In this document: in pieces, positions 47,890-60,660 of the stretch
Position numbering within the stretch: the stretch's first letter is position 1
Layout of the letters: each line of letters opens with the position of its first letter
Source: Branchiostoma floridae
Lineage: Eukaryota > Chordata > Leptocardii > Amphioxiformes > Branchiostomatidae
Assembly: GCF_000003815.2 (NCBI RefSeq)
Contig: NC_049980.1
Coordinates: 12,158,591 to 12,222,590 of the forward strand
Length of the DNA stretch: 64,000 nt
Reading direction: 5' to 3'
Position numbers and translations under genes: made by a program
Notes under the pieces: generated by a model
Database searches by the model: none
The model's input: only the letters and a program-made list of their open reading frames with translations
Told to the model about the DNA's origin: nothing

Positions 47890-50513
47890 TTTTTACTAAC
47901 ACGAACTACAGATGCTAGGGAAGACCAACCACAGCACAGCTCTAGTAAACACGTTTTCAAAACCAACCGCCTTAAGGTCAAAGGTTAGAAGAATAGTTCA
48001 TTCTCGTCAGTCACAATTATATTTATTGTAAAGTCATACTTAACAGAAATTATTACTTGAGCTACTTTGCAAATGATAACAATTAATTAAACATCATATC
48101 TTTTAGCCATGTTTGTCTTTGGGTAGATAGATAAATAATTGGAAAACTCAGACGGGAAAACGGATCCCCCTGTATATGCAAATGTAGTAGTCTATCCCAC
48201 AGGAGATACACCGGGTAATGTCTTAGCGACTCCTAGCGGATTTTTCATGCTCTGGATTTTGGCAGGGTTAGGGTTGTGCTTTAATAGGTCATATCTCGGC
48301 AAGGAAGCACCCGATTTGAAAACGGTTTTCAGATTACAACTAGCCACCAAAAGACATTTCCAATTATACCACGTTTGACCGTCTAGAACCCACTTCTTAG
48401 CAATGTTGATCTTGGCCTTCTTTTTCGCCACTCCAACCCACCTACCAAATATCAATGAACGTCCATCGACATCTCGGACCCATCTCGGGATTGTTTACAG
48501 ACAAATGCGCTTACGTACAAAGGTCCGGCTGCAGACCCGGTAGGCCAGGTAAACCATTTTCTAAGTTGACCCTCTTTTTCACAGCAGGTCTTTACCTACG
48601 AAATATCATGATCCATCCACAGTCTAGTTATCTTATTCACAACCAAAAGCCAGCTACAGCACCGTAGGTATAGCCAGGTAAATCATTTTCTTTCGCACTT
48701 GGCCTTTCTCTTCATAATCGCTTCACACCTACACATTATCGTGAAGATACATTTACAGCTTCTTGAGTTATGCTATTCACAAAGAAGCGCACAAAAAAAC
48801 AAATCCCGCTAAAGTGTCCTAGGAATGCACGAATTACACCGTTTTCGAACTTGCCCTTTCTTTCTACAACCGCTGCAAACCTACCAAAATCACAAATTTA
48901 AAATTCCATCCACAATTTCTCAAGTTACATGCTGTTGACCTACATGTAACCCCATCACCTAATGGAATACCCGAAAACATAGCCTTCTTGGCAAAGGCAA
49001 AAATGAAAATTGACAAGGAATCTTTTGATCATGATATTTCACGGAAGATGTCCATTGTTTTCAAATGCTCTTTGAACTCTAAAAAATATGAAAGGTTATG
49101 GTTAAAGTGGGCGTATACGATCCCTACCGGATTAATTAGGGATGTGCTACTCCTGATCGTAAGTAATGTAAATGTCAGAACGTTTAACAATAATACCGGT
49201 TCCATTATCACAAAGCAGGGCAGCTGCGCACATCATGACATGGCCTTTGTGTAATTCTTCTGATGTCTGTAGGTGTGTAGGCCCCTACAGGCGGTACGAG
49301 GCAACACAGGAAGTGAAAACAAGCCTGTATACAAAATCACTTTATACCAAGGCTTTTTGTGTGGACCAGTCCCGATCAAATCAAACATGAGTAGACTGTC
49401 AATAAGCGGAGTTGTTTTTGCGTACCAAGTGCTCGTTTCTCAAGCTATTTTGTTGTTGTTTTTCTCAAGTTACTAATACTTGTTATTTGTTGCCCATAGC
49501 CAATATTCACAACCACATGCAGTTTGAGCCGACGGGTCCTTAAAATCCTCTCCAGTCGTGAGCTTTTCTTGGGTAAAAGTCCGTCAACTTGGGACTTTTA
49601 TCGACACTTAATGTGGCATAATCATTGTGGCAAATATGATAGAAGACAGACACATTATAGACAGACACATAGACAGTATTATTCCTTTAGGGTGAACAGG
49701 AAGAAAGCTAGAACCCTGGCAGTGAGTGCATTTCCATGTTTACATTTCTCTTGTACATGCATGTACATGTATGTCTTTCCTGATCCTGTACCCATGGTAA
49801 CAACAACCTCAGTGAGGGAAACATGTTAGCAGTGTCTTTGCTTTTCTCTTCAGACCCATTACTTGACGTAAGTCCAAGCTACAATGTACACAGCTTCTCA
49901 AACCAAAGACAACCCTTTCATTAGCTAAGAAGATGTTGTTTTTGATGTGTGGATGAAAAAAGGTGAAATGTCAATTCTCTCCGTACATTCCATTTATTGT
50001 CTTTAACATTCTCCTTTATTCAGGAGGATCCAACGCTAAAATGACTTGCCTGTCAATTGTACTGCCATTATAGCGGGAGTTGTAATTGATCTGCATATTG
50101 TGCAAACATGAATGAAAAATCATCTCGACCAAAAGCAGCAATAGTAGGCTAAAAGGGCCGATGACTTCCTTAGTGATGAGAAGAGTATACTTGCTTTCAT
50201 ACAGCTTAGCATTTAAGTAGAAAGCTGAACCGAAGAACATTCGACACGAAGGGTCTTTCTATTCTGTATGCAAACCATATATACTAAGACGAAAGTCATC
50301 GACTGTGACTTTGCGGCGTTTCTATAATTCTATTCATCATTCGGGCTATAGGAAATAAGATTGCTTCCTGGCTGAGCATTAATGGGAGACTTACAAAAAC
50401 AAACGGGCCGAACATTTTACAAAAACAAACGGGCCGAATAATGTCCGCCTGAACAACGCTCTCCCACTCGGCGCCGGGGGAGAATACTGCGACCACCTGT
50501 TGAATTCGGACTT
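47890..50513. other. Spacer between the KNSTRN-like gene and the TIR element upstream of neurensin
   Basis: No exon-like frame is seen. It includes diverged tandem repeats at about 48390-48950 (listed). ACAGACACAT repeats lie near 49646-49676, and a 26-bp-period direct repeat of TTACAAAAACAAACGGGCCG occurs at 50391-50438. Confidence 0.5.
48390..48950. repeat. Diverged tandem repeats of ~120-150 bp
   Basis: Four units share the order: (T)TGnCCTTTCTnTT, then an ACAnCnGCT/CACACCTACC-like part, then AAATATCAnnAnnnTCCATCnAC, then TCTCAAGTTA, then an ATTCACA-like end. Units start near 48395, 48560, 48680 and 48845. Identity is low but the phrase order is constant. Units of this general wording occur widely as short repeats in invertebrate DNA. 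The origin is unclear (satellite or retroelement 3' end). Confidence 0.4.
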
Positions 50514-51576
50514 AAGCCCCGGTCACAAAGCGCGTACGATTCCTTGCGATTCCTTCCGATGCGCAGGATAAGCGCAGTGCGTCGTAAGTCGGGGGAGAAT
50601 CGGAAGCAATGGTTTAAGTATATAAAACCGTGGTCACAAAGCGCGTAGTGCATCGTACGATGAGGTCATAAGAGCGTGCCTGCGTCAATCGTAGTGAATC
50701 ATAGTAAATCGGGGGGCGTCGTATGGCGAAAAATAGAGCTGAAATGGATTTTGAACATGTTCAAAATTTCGCTATCGTCGTAAGAATTTATTTGCCCCCA
50801 TAGCAGACTTCATTAAGGCAATTTTTGTCTACTGATGAGGTTATAAATTTATGAATTGTTAGCATGTTGTGATGGTTTCAGTTTTCCCTGATATTGTGGA
50901 TATTGACGAAAAGGGAAAATATATCAGTCGCAACTGCCACAGTCGCAACCAGAGAACAGCGCGCCCCGCACAGGTGATGCAGACAATTGTTTGATCGCTT
51001 CATGCACGTGAGTTTATAATTAGATCAAATCTAAGCTCTCGTCGGTCTTGGGTCAGTTTATCATAATCGTAATAACCATGGGGACAACTCGAACATAAAG
51101 GCAGGCTCTATGAGTCGGAAATATATATGATATAATGCTCATGATATGATTTTTGTATGATGGAATCTTTTAGTTGATAGCATATCATGATACGATCTTC
51201 GAAAGAGCCTGACACGTAGAGCCGGCAAGCAGGCCGAGATAATCATACCAGTACTCACGCTTGATTTGAACTTTTCTTGTAATACTCTTGTTGGCATGGT
51301 CTCTTTTAATTTATTTTTACAGTTAAATATATTATAGGAAGGTATTCAACAGCTAAGTCCACATTTTGTTGGTTAAAGAAGCACAAAAGTGGCCAGGCGG
51401 CTATTCAAAAGAGACACAAGTGAAAAATCGTACGACGCTGGAAAAATTTTGAACACCATCCGATGCGTTGCGATGGCTGATTTTGCTTACGATTTTGCTG
51501 CGATTTACTGCGCTCATCGTACGATATGCGGAATATACCATCGCAAGAAATCGTACGCGCTTTGTGACCGGGGCTT
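50514..51576. mobile_element. TIR DNA element AAGCCCCGGTCACAAAG, copy A
   Basis: The ends are inverted repeats of about 38 bp starting AAGCCCCGGTCACAAAGCGC and CGTACGATT. The terminal phrase GGTCACAAAGCGCGTA is repeated 114 bp in (50634), and many ATCGTACGAT palindromes lie near both ends. ACTT flanks the left end (50510-50513) and recurs one base beyond the right end (51578-51581), so a 4-bp target duplication is possible. No transposase is evident. Copy B (53603-54673) is in the same orientation and over 90% similar by eye. Confidence 0.85.
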
Positions 51577-52591
51577 TACTTCCGACATCTTCCCTTGGGC
51601 TACAATTATAAATAAATCTAGCCGGATCTAGTCGGTAATTATAAAACATCAAGTCAGCCATGTCACAAAATCTTTCGTAAAGAGCACATGGTTCTGTCAA
51701 CATTTATTGAGAGTACTCGGTACGATCTTTAAATCGTGCTGTTACGCGTTTTATTCTGTTAACTTTCTCAATAAATGGCTGTTTATTTGCTTGTTTGGAG
51801 GAGCGAAGAAGAATTGAGCGATGAATATTGACATTTGACAACTAAGGAAGGTATTACAATGGGACAGGACACCGCTATAGATGCACGCACATCTTGAAGC
51901 CTTGTCACCTGAACACCTGCTTCTCCAACGTCCTCGCCATCAAAAAGTCATCATATACCTCAGGAGGTATGATTACGAGGGGTCAACTAAATGTTATTCT
52001 GGTCTGTTCCATCGAAATGAAATACAATTACGAACATCAAACATAAACAAACAGACAAAAATACATTTTCCAACACCTTGTGCTGATGGAAATTCAGATT
52101 TTGTAGATATATAAGGTTGCAGTGAGTGGGCGGTTGGGGGTACGATAAGATTCACGATTCATATTCTCATCTTATCAACGTGTCATCCGTTTCTCATGTT
52201 CGCGGGTCACAGCACGTAGGTTTTTACAAATTACATTGAATTAAATTGCATGGTGATAGCCGATCGTGTCATGACGTTAATTTCAGCCAGGGGGACACTA
52301 GACTTAAATACCCTTGGACGCAATTCTTCTCTTAGCGCCGGTAACTGTTACTCAAAAGCTTTTATCCCCGCGGGAGATTTGCATATATCTTCTTACAGTA
52401 AAGACTGTCCTCGCAATTCAACACGGCGAGCGGAAAGAAACCGAGGCGTATACGTAGTGGACCAGCCAGCCATTCCAGCCGTCGACTGAAATAAGATACA
52501 CACAGTAGCCCCAAAATCTCGACAGAAAATCTGCTGCGGGAAGCTTATACGTCACCCTGTAATGTCGTCTTGAGGGTTGGCAAGACAAAGT
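51577..52591. promoter_or_regulatory. Upstream region of neurensin
   Basis: This is the sequence between transposon copy A and the neurensin ATG. It should contain the promoter and 5' UTR. No clear TATA box or binding site stands out, and no other exon is seen. Confidence 0.35.
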
Positions 52592-55500
52592 ATGGACTCC
52601 AGCTACGCCTACGCACCGCTAAGACCCGAGAACCCTGCCTATAGCGCCGGCCCTGTGCAGCCCGCCGAGCTAGTGGAAGCCTTACGGACGTGGCAGCTCA
52701 GCTCAGCGGATGCTCCGACCGGCAGGGTCCGCAGAAAAAGCTCGTGCGCCCGCCTCCGTGACGCCTTTGCTAACCAGGTAAGCAAGAGAGACATTCTACC
52801 CAAGTCCCATTTCGCATCGTACCACAACCTGTTGAATAGACAAGTGTTCGCGCCTCCGTAGCTGTGGTTTGTAAATACTAAGTAATAATGGCTTTGCGTG
52901 TGGGTGCCAGAGGGAGGTTGATGTAATGAGGACATAGTGAATCCTAGGTTCAGATAAATGACAATTTTCTGAGTCCTCAAATGCTGATATTATGACATCA
53001 AACTACTTGGAGAAATTTACATTTGGTATGTTGGATTTGGAGGACATGGCAAGAATGTGAATGAAAGCATATTGTCCACTATGGTGGCATCGGGAATACT
53101 CGTTGGTGAGGGAGATTCCGGTTTAAGTGCGATTTCTTGTGACTATCTAAAATTGATATAATCAAAACTAACTAATGAAGGTCTAAAAATGATTATTTAT
53201 GGCAATATGTTAGGACAACTTTAGGATGGAAGACTTGGAACAGGGAGAGTGCTTTGGATAAAACATCGGACTAGAATTCATAAATATGTAAAGATGTCTT
53301 GAATATAGGTACAAATAACAGTTTTAATTAGAAAACATATGGCCGATTATCCATCAAATCAAACGTAAAACTAGCTCAAATAAAGAAAACCCATTCCTGT
53401 TTTTGTGACGTAAATATTCATGTAGCACACGTGACGAATTAATTGGCCATTGGCAATCATTATAAAGATCTTGCTTCTACTTAATCTAGATAGTTTTTTT
53501 TTAAATTCCAATACCCCATTCTAACATATTACGTTTGTTTTATCTGACTTCTACGGCTACCAAATGTAAACGCTTTAACAGAATAGAGAATCAATTTCAG
53601 TAAAGCCCCGGTCACAAAGCGCGTACGATTCCTTGCGATTCCTTCCGATGCGCAGGATAATCGCAGTGCGACGTAAGTCGGAAGAAAATCGGAAGCAATG
53701 GTTTAAGTATATGAAGCCGTGGTCACAAAGCGCGTAGTGGATCGTACGATGAGGTCATAAGAGCGTGCCTGTGTCAATCGCAGTGAATCATAGTAAATCG
53801 GGGAGCGTCGTATGGCGAAAAATAGAGCTGAAATGGATTTTGAACATGTTCAAAATTTCGCTATCGTCGTAAGGTTTTATTTGCCCCCATAGCAGAGTTC
53901 ATTACGGCAATTTTTGTCTACTGATGAGGTTATAGATTTATGATTTTTTAGTATGTTGTGATGGTTTCAGTTTTACCTGATATTGTCGATATTGACGAAA
54001 AGGGGAAATATATCAGTCGCAACTGCCACAGTCGCAACCAGAGAACAGCGCGTCACGCACAGGTGATGCAGACAATAGTTTGATCGCTTCATGCACGTGA
54101 GTTTATAATTAGATCAAATCTCAGCTCTCGTCGGTCTTGGCACTCTTGGGTCAGTTTACCATAATCGTAATAACCATGGGGACAACTCGAACATAAAGGC
54201 AGGCTCTATGAGTCGGAAATATATATGATATAATGCTTATCATTTGATTTTTGTATGATGGCATCTTTTTGTTGATAGCATATCATGATACGATCTTCGA
54301 CAGAGCCTGACACGTAGAGCCGGCAAGCAGGCCGAGATAACCATACCAGTACTCACGCTTGATTTGAACTTTTGCTTGTAATACTGTTGTCATGGTCTTT
54401 TTCAATTTATTTTTACAGTTAAAGATATTATAGGAAGGTATTTAACAGCTACGTCCACATGTTTGTTGGTTAAAGAAGCACAAAAGCGGTCAGACGGCTA
54501 TACAGAAGAGACACAAGTGAAAAATCGTGCGACGCTGGAAAAATTTTGAACACCATCCGATGCGTTGCGATGGCTTGCGATGCTTATGATTTTGTTGCGA
54601 TGTACTGCGCTCATCGTACGATATGCGGAATAGTCCATCGCAAGGAATCGTACGCGCTTTGTGACCGGGGCTTAAGTATGCCTGTTGAATATGAGTTCAT
54701 GGTCTGAAGTGGATATGTGCGTGTGCTGTAATGACTCTATCTGCTGTAGTAGGTCAATGGCAATGCGTCACGTGTATCTGCAGCGAGTTATCTTCGACGA
54801 GAATGCTTTGGGTAGTGTCTGTCTGTATGTATGTATGCATGTATGTATGTGTGTATGCGTGCATTTGCGTATGTATGAATGAATGTACGTATGTGGTTAA
54901 ACAGCACAACTCAGGAGGCANNNNNNNNNNNNNNNNNNNNNNNNNNNNNNNNNNNNNNNNNNNNNNNNNNNNNNNNNNNNNNNNNNNNNNNNNNNNNNNN
55001 NNNNNNNNNNNNNNNNNNNNTGGTTAGATCATGTCTTACCAAAGAATCAATTATAATTTGGGCCCTGGCGGTTTTCCGTGGTACTACAACAGTTTGATAT
55101 TTCGTTCAACAAAAGACGTCATACCAGAAATGGTACATGCGATCCTGGTATTGGGAAGGCTGGGGGATAATCATTTTCCCATTTATTATGTCATGACTGT
55201 ATCTCCGGTATAGCACTTGAAAACATCAAGAGTCGAAAAGAAATTCTTCATAACGCATACATTTCTTGAGCTGGTTTGACTTGCAATCTCAACACTGATA
55301 CTAAATCGTAAACAAAGTTTATTCATTTTGTTTCTATTTATAAATCTTAAACGATTATTTGGAGGAAAACTAGTAGTATATACTATTAGTAACACTCTGC
55401 TCATAAAATAACAGAAAATAACAGCATTGAACTAGTAATTACAAACTTAAGGTGACATAGAAATTCGGCTGAAACAAAATAATAAAACAAGGTAAATAAA

Positions 55501-57506
55501 CTTCGTAACACAATGCAAATGTTTTCACGTTATATGCTTTTAGCCGTGACAGATTCAATATGATATTCACCCGGGCATGTCGGATCATCCAATTAACACA
55601 CCCAATTCTAGAATGTAGAAAAAATGTCAAGTACTTCTTACCACTTTTAATGTCAGGTAGCTTAACATGTACACATTTGCTACATGTATATCCTACCGAC
55701 CTTCTTCAAAGCTTCTACCTATGCGTGTACAAGTCGGTATGAGAAAGGTCAACAGCGTTTGCTCACATTTCGTCTCTACTGGTGACAAAGACCACGGTTC
55801 ACACCGATTAACTGTAACCTTTGGTTCAGCGTGTGATACCTCCGGGAAGGAGGTTCGAGTACGACGGTGTATCGCTTTTAGTTGTGTTTGTAGGTTCGGA
55901 CCAATAAACATTAAGATCTTTTTGATGGATTTGCATGAACTTTAAGGTATCTGTGCAATTATTGAGGTCTTGAAGAAACATGACTATTTCAGCCCCTAGC
56001 AGCGTTTTCAAGTGCTGCAGATTTACAGACCGACACTCTCCTCTGCCCGGGTGTCGCCAATGATCTTAATTCGGGATTTGGGGTTTTGTGGCTGATGCCT
56101 GATGGTTTCTTATTGATGGCCGGTTCTGAACACCAACCATGAAGCTAGTACACTCAGCAAACAAATCCATTGAGTGTTTATTCTCTTTACAGAAGTTGGA
56201 AAGTGTGAGCGAGGATTCAGAGATGGACGACATCGGCCTTCCGTCCGGTTCGTCCTGCCCTCCCCAGTTCGGGGTCCGCTCCTACCTGCACCAGTTCTAC
56301 GAGGACTGCGCTGGGATCCGGCGGAACAGCCTGGACTCCCACCCGTACGACAATCCGTACCTATCTGATGATTTCCGCTACCTGATCAACCCCAAGCCGA
56401 GGAAATCTACCTACATCTGGTGGAAGGTGGCGATGGTGTGTGGGTTCAGTCTGATAGCGTTTGGAGCCGTGGCTCTCATGGCCGGCTACCTGGTGCCTCA
56501 GCGCCGGGAGCTGGTAGGATATCTTGGCGGGGTCCCGGTGGTGGACTCCGCAGCGACAGACTTAAACTACAAACTGGACGCCTGTAAGTTAGCAGGCCTG
56601 ATACTGCTATGTGTAGGGGGCCTGACTGTTGCCTTCTCTCTCCTCGTTCCCAGTTTCCTGCATGGATACATGGAAAAAGAACTGCTGATGCAGGAAAGCT
56701 TCAAGGTGAGTGAAGATAGCAAATGCTTTACCCTGCTGTGTGGTTTTTCCTTCCTCTCTTCTGTCTTTTCTCCTTTTTCTTTTCCTGTCGCCTGTGTGGA
56801 AACAACTTAGTTTTCGATGTGTCTGTTTCGGTGTATTTTCACAGTTATATCACTACACTGTCTGTGGAGGGAAGGAAATGAGAGAGACTGAAGTCAGACA
56901 TAACAGGTCATGATGTCAATGGAAGAGGCTACTAATTCAGGGGAATGTTTTTTTTATGCAGTTATTTTATTCCATATGCTTGTCACGATCAACTTAGAGT
57001 GACAGGAAGTGATCGATGAACACATTTAATGTTAATCTAAAGAGTCACGGAGGCGTGAGGTCTTTGAACTCTACGAATACTACACATCCTTCCGTTTCCT
57101 TGCTGTAGGAGCGTATCGCCACAGGTGATAGCATTGTGGGAACAACCCAGACAGCTGCAGCGGAAGGAATTCCCCTTACCGAGCATGTGGGACCGCCCCA
57201 GNNNNNNNNNNNNNNNNNNNNNNNNNNNNNNNNNNNNNNNNNNNNNNNNNNNNNNNNNNNNNNNNNNNNNNNNNNNNNNNNNNNNNNNNNNNNNNNNNNN
57301 NNNNNNNNNNNNNNNNNNNNNNNNNNNNGAAGGTCAACCTAACCGTGTAGGAGCGTATCGCCACAGGTGATAGCATTGTGGGACCAACCCAGACAGCTGC
57401 AGCGGAGGGAATTCCCCTTACCGAGCAGGTACAGAACGTCCAGCCCGAGAGGCGAGCCCTGGGCCTGGCCGAGGCCGCAGAACCAACGACAAGCACCTCG
57501 GAGTGA
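52592..57506 (+). CDS. NRSN1: Neurensin (NRSN1/NRSN2-like), last exon duplicated around a gap
   Basis: Neurensins are two-pass membrane proteins of neuronal vesicles. Exons are 52592-52777, 56193-56705 and a last exon seen twice: 57109-57201 (cut by the gap) and 57351-57506 (complete, TGA at 57504-57506). Using the second copy gives 284 residues; vertebrate neurensins are about 200, the difference being mostly the N-terminal exon. The family signature FGVRSYLHQFYEDC is at residues 88-101. Two hydrophobic helices follow at about 140-163 and 195-215. The last exon starts ERIATGDS like vertebrate KERIAD and keeps VQNVQP near the end. ATG 52592 is the first in-frame ATG. Intron 1 contains transposon copy B. 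The choice between NRSN1 and NRSN2 cannot be made here. Confidence 0.85.
53603..54673. mobile_element. TIR DNA element AAGCCCCGGTCACAAAG, copy B
   Basis: The structure is the same as copy A, in the same orientation, inside neurensin intron 1. AGTA flanks the left end (53599-53602) and recurs one base past the right end (54675-54678). This is the same 4-bp pattern with one extra base as in copy A, so it is probably a real feature of the family. Small indels and substitutions separate the copies, for example an extra GGCACTCTT near 54140 in copy B. Confidence 0.85.
54816..54895. repeat. (TATG)n microsatellite next to a gap
   Basis: An imperfect TATG/TGTG tract of about 80 bp ends 25 bp before the run of N at 54921-55020. 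Simple repeats of this kind often cause assembly breaks. Confidence 0.85.
54921..55020. other. Assembly gap (100 N)
   Basis: Exactly 100 N, the usual placeholder for a gap of unknown length, in neurensin intron 1. Confidence 0.99.
57202..57328. other. Assembly gap (127 N) inside the neurensin last exon
   Basis: The run of N interrupts the first copy of the last exon and is followed by a second copy beginning at 57351. GAAGGTCAACCTAACC occurs both just after the gap (57329-57344) and downstream of the stop codon (about 57520), which defines a duplicated unit. Confidence 0.99.
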
Positions 57507-60137
57507 TCCTTAATGTGGAGAAGGTCAACCTAACCCTGACAGTTACTAGGGAAGAGTAACTTGCTTTTTCTTCACAAGTTGACGTGACACCTGGGATGGT
57601 CACGGAAACCAAGGCCTTTTTCCAAAGCAAGTAAGGATAGAAGTGCTCTTTAAGTAAAGAACATTCGCTGATATGGACATTCTATCCCTCGTAACGCTTT
57701 CTATCCCTCGTAATAATTTTCAAATGACTGTACATAACGTTACGTACTTAACTACAGACGTGGAATAATGAAATTCCTTCCAGGCAATATTCCATGCAGT
57801 ACTAGTACACGTTCAAATGTAACAACAAGGCTGAAGAGTTTCAGGATGCTTTGTGATTCAGTGCCAGTATCTTGTACGCACTAGATCTGTGGCAAATCCT
57901 CACTGCCATTATTCATTTTCTTGTACTTCTGTCATACTCGGGCTGTAACGTGCACTGAGTTTCTATCATCTGCTACAATATACAAACTATCTCAGCACTT
58001 TCTAGCAAGCTCCTGGCACACATATTCAACCATGGCCTCTCGACCTTCTGCAGGCTATAATTGGGATTTATTCGTGAGCAAGGTCATCTGTGGTTGGGAG
58101 TTGGTCGACGAGGTTGCCTACTAGTTGGCCTAGCTGACTATGAATTTTGAAAAATGAAAGTCGGTAAAGCAATATTCTTCTAGATCAGACGAGCTAACCA
58201 TAGCTTCACTAGTACTAGAATGAAACTTTGGTTAGGGAGTGGTGGGCCATGGGGGTCAAAGTTGTCGGAAGGTTCTGAATGTGCGACAGGGGCTTCAGCC
58301 AAATTGTGCGTTGCGGCAAATTTAGTTCCTTCCTTTCAATCAAGATCAGTTCCCCCTTACACGAATAGAGTGGTATCCGTAGATTTGAAATTACTTTTAA
58401 AATTACTTGAGCCCTAAAATGCGGAATGTGAAATAGCCATGGAGGTCATGATATGAAGTGCATTCCTGACAGGCACTGCAAAGTGATAATGGAGGAGAAT
58501 GCACCAACCTCTACTACGTGCTGCACAGGCCTTCACTTTCAAGTATGTATAATTCTGACAAAATGAAATGTGGCAGAGATGGATTGCACAAAGGCCGAAG
58601 TCATTCACGGAGCATTCTGGTCAAAATGGTTCATTGTCCGTTGATATTATTTACCTTGTTGCTATGAACATTTTTGATTGGTTGTGTATGTGATTGCGCA
58701 GTATTATCATTGAGCGTCCTTTTATGGTAAATGTTACATCGTGAGTTTTAATTGAAGCACACATCTAACCTGCGTTGAATTATATGATGTGACTTATGTG
58801 AAGTTACCTGTAAGAACAGAAGTATGTAGGAATCTAATCTCTCTTGTAATTTGATGACGTGAGTCAATATCACAGTCTGCAGTAAAACTCATGTATCGTA
58901 ATAAGTAACATCTGTATACATGATGATGTCTGCAATATTGAATATAGGGTATAAAGGCCCTTGCTGCAATACAGCATATCAAATATACTAATGCGTCTAT
59001 TGTATTTGAGTGAGATATTTCTTTTTACCGGAAGGTTTCATGGGAGACATATGTGATATGTGATTACCAAACAAGTATATTTAGCGGTACACCGTGCTTC
59101 TTCCAACACATTTGCTGTTACTGTGGAATGTTTGATGATAACGTTAGGTAACATTTCTAAGAAAACTCCCCAAACAGCTCAGTTATATGTCCAGGTTTTG
59201 GTTAGCTATTTTGTTTGACATAATCATCGAAAGGGCGGGTGGAGTTAAGTTGACCTAAATGAGACAGACTGCATGGCAAACAGATTCTGTCGACAGTCAC
59301 TTAACGACCTCCATTGCAGTCAGGTCAATGGAAAGGTGTTAACTGACCTTTGGTAAATGAAACATAGCCTCCACCAGGCTTTATTTAAGGGTTAGGGATA
59401 GGAGAAACTCCCCAGGCAAATCATTCGCCCTACTTGGCTGGATTTTACTATTTTTCAGCCAGAGACTATGCAAAAATTCAAAATAAAGCCGAGAAAAACG
59501 GTAATGGACTGAATTGGGAGGATCGCGGTTGGGAAGGAGCTTATCGGGATTGATGAGTGATGTTGGAACAAAAATAGAATAAAAAGAGGCACCGAAAAAA
59601 GAGCACTATTATCTACGTCTTGCGGCAAATAAACTGAATCATAAAAGAGGGAAAGATAACAGAGAAAGTCAGAGAAAGCTTCTCCATTTCCTGTTGTCTC
59701 CTTAAACGAAAACACCGTCCCAAGCTCGAGGCAATGATTACCAAATGAACGGCGTTCATTGGTCGCCCGCGAAGCGCAGCTACAATAGGCTTCATCTCAG
59801 CGACATGAAATGGAAATGAAGAACCACATTTTACTGTGAGAGCGCTTGGGAAAGTGTTATTCATTCAGTGGTGCTAAATAACGCCGCCTAAACCACCCGC
59901 AGGGGGTGCTAAATAGATAAATAGAGATTTGAAGCACTCAGACCTTTGAGGCTTCAAAAGTAAACATTTTTTTTCAGTGTCAGACGGCGCCGAAGGACTT
60001 CAAAGCAAAGTCCAAGAAACCATTGCTCAAGTCAGGAAAAATACTGCGTAGAGTATTACAGGATTACATACTAAGCTTTCCTGTCTGTTTGGGAAGATAC
60101 ATGTATATACATATACATGTATATGTATTTATATTAA

Positions 60138-60660
60138 AGGGGCATTCTACTCCAGAAGGGAGTCTTGCTTTCCAATAGATAATATGTCAATGAATACACA
60201 AGCAGCCGAATTTTGTGGAATTCACCTTGGGATGAATTGCGCGATGTGTGTTTTGTAAAACAATATGACACTCACTAAACCCATGCAGACCCTACCAATG
60301 CATTCCCTATACGCATAGACACTTGTTTATCGTGCATATTTTCGGAATAAATGAGGTTCGCTAAGCACACCGAGAAGGCAAATAGGTCATAAGATAGCAA
60401 AGAATACAAGAACAAGACGAGATTTCTTAGCGAACCTGAAATTAGTTTTGTAACCTTACCTTAAAGTTTTGCATTGTATTCAGCCATAGAATTAATTCAA
60501 TTAGAGGGCACTTGGGGAGTTTAGTAGAGGACTGAATGCTTTTGAGGCACGTGGAGCATCTGGGTACTTTATCGTATAATGTGAAGTAGTATGCATTTAT
60601 TACTTCCTTGAATTAGTGTATATCGGAAAATAACATTCCCGTGTGGAGTGGAATGCCCCT
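60138..60660. mobile_element. MITE with TTAA target site
   Basis: The left end AGGGGCATTCTACTCCA and the reverse-complemented right end AGGGGCATTCCACTCCA are inverted repeats with one mismatch. TTAA flanks both sides (60134-60137 and 60661-60664). A TTAA duplication is used by piggyBac and Kolobok elements. The AGGGG end fits either. The 523-bp body has no transposase. Confidence 0.82.

Noticed and set aside
52577-52591. Upstream start for neurensin giving MARQS
   Set aside because: The codon at 52577 is TTG. The first in-frame ATG is at 52592.
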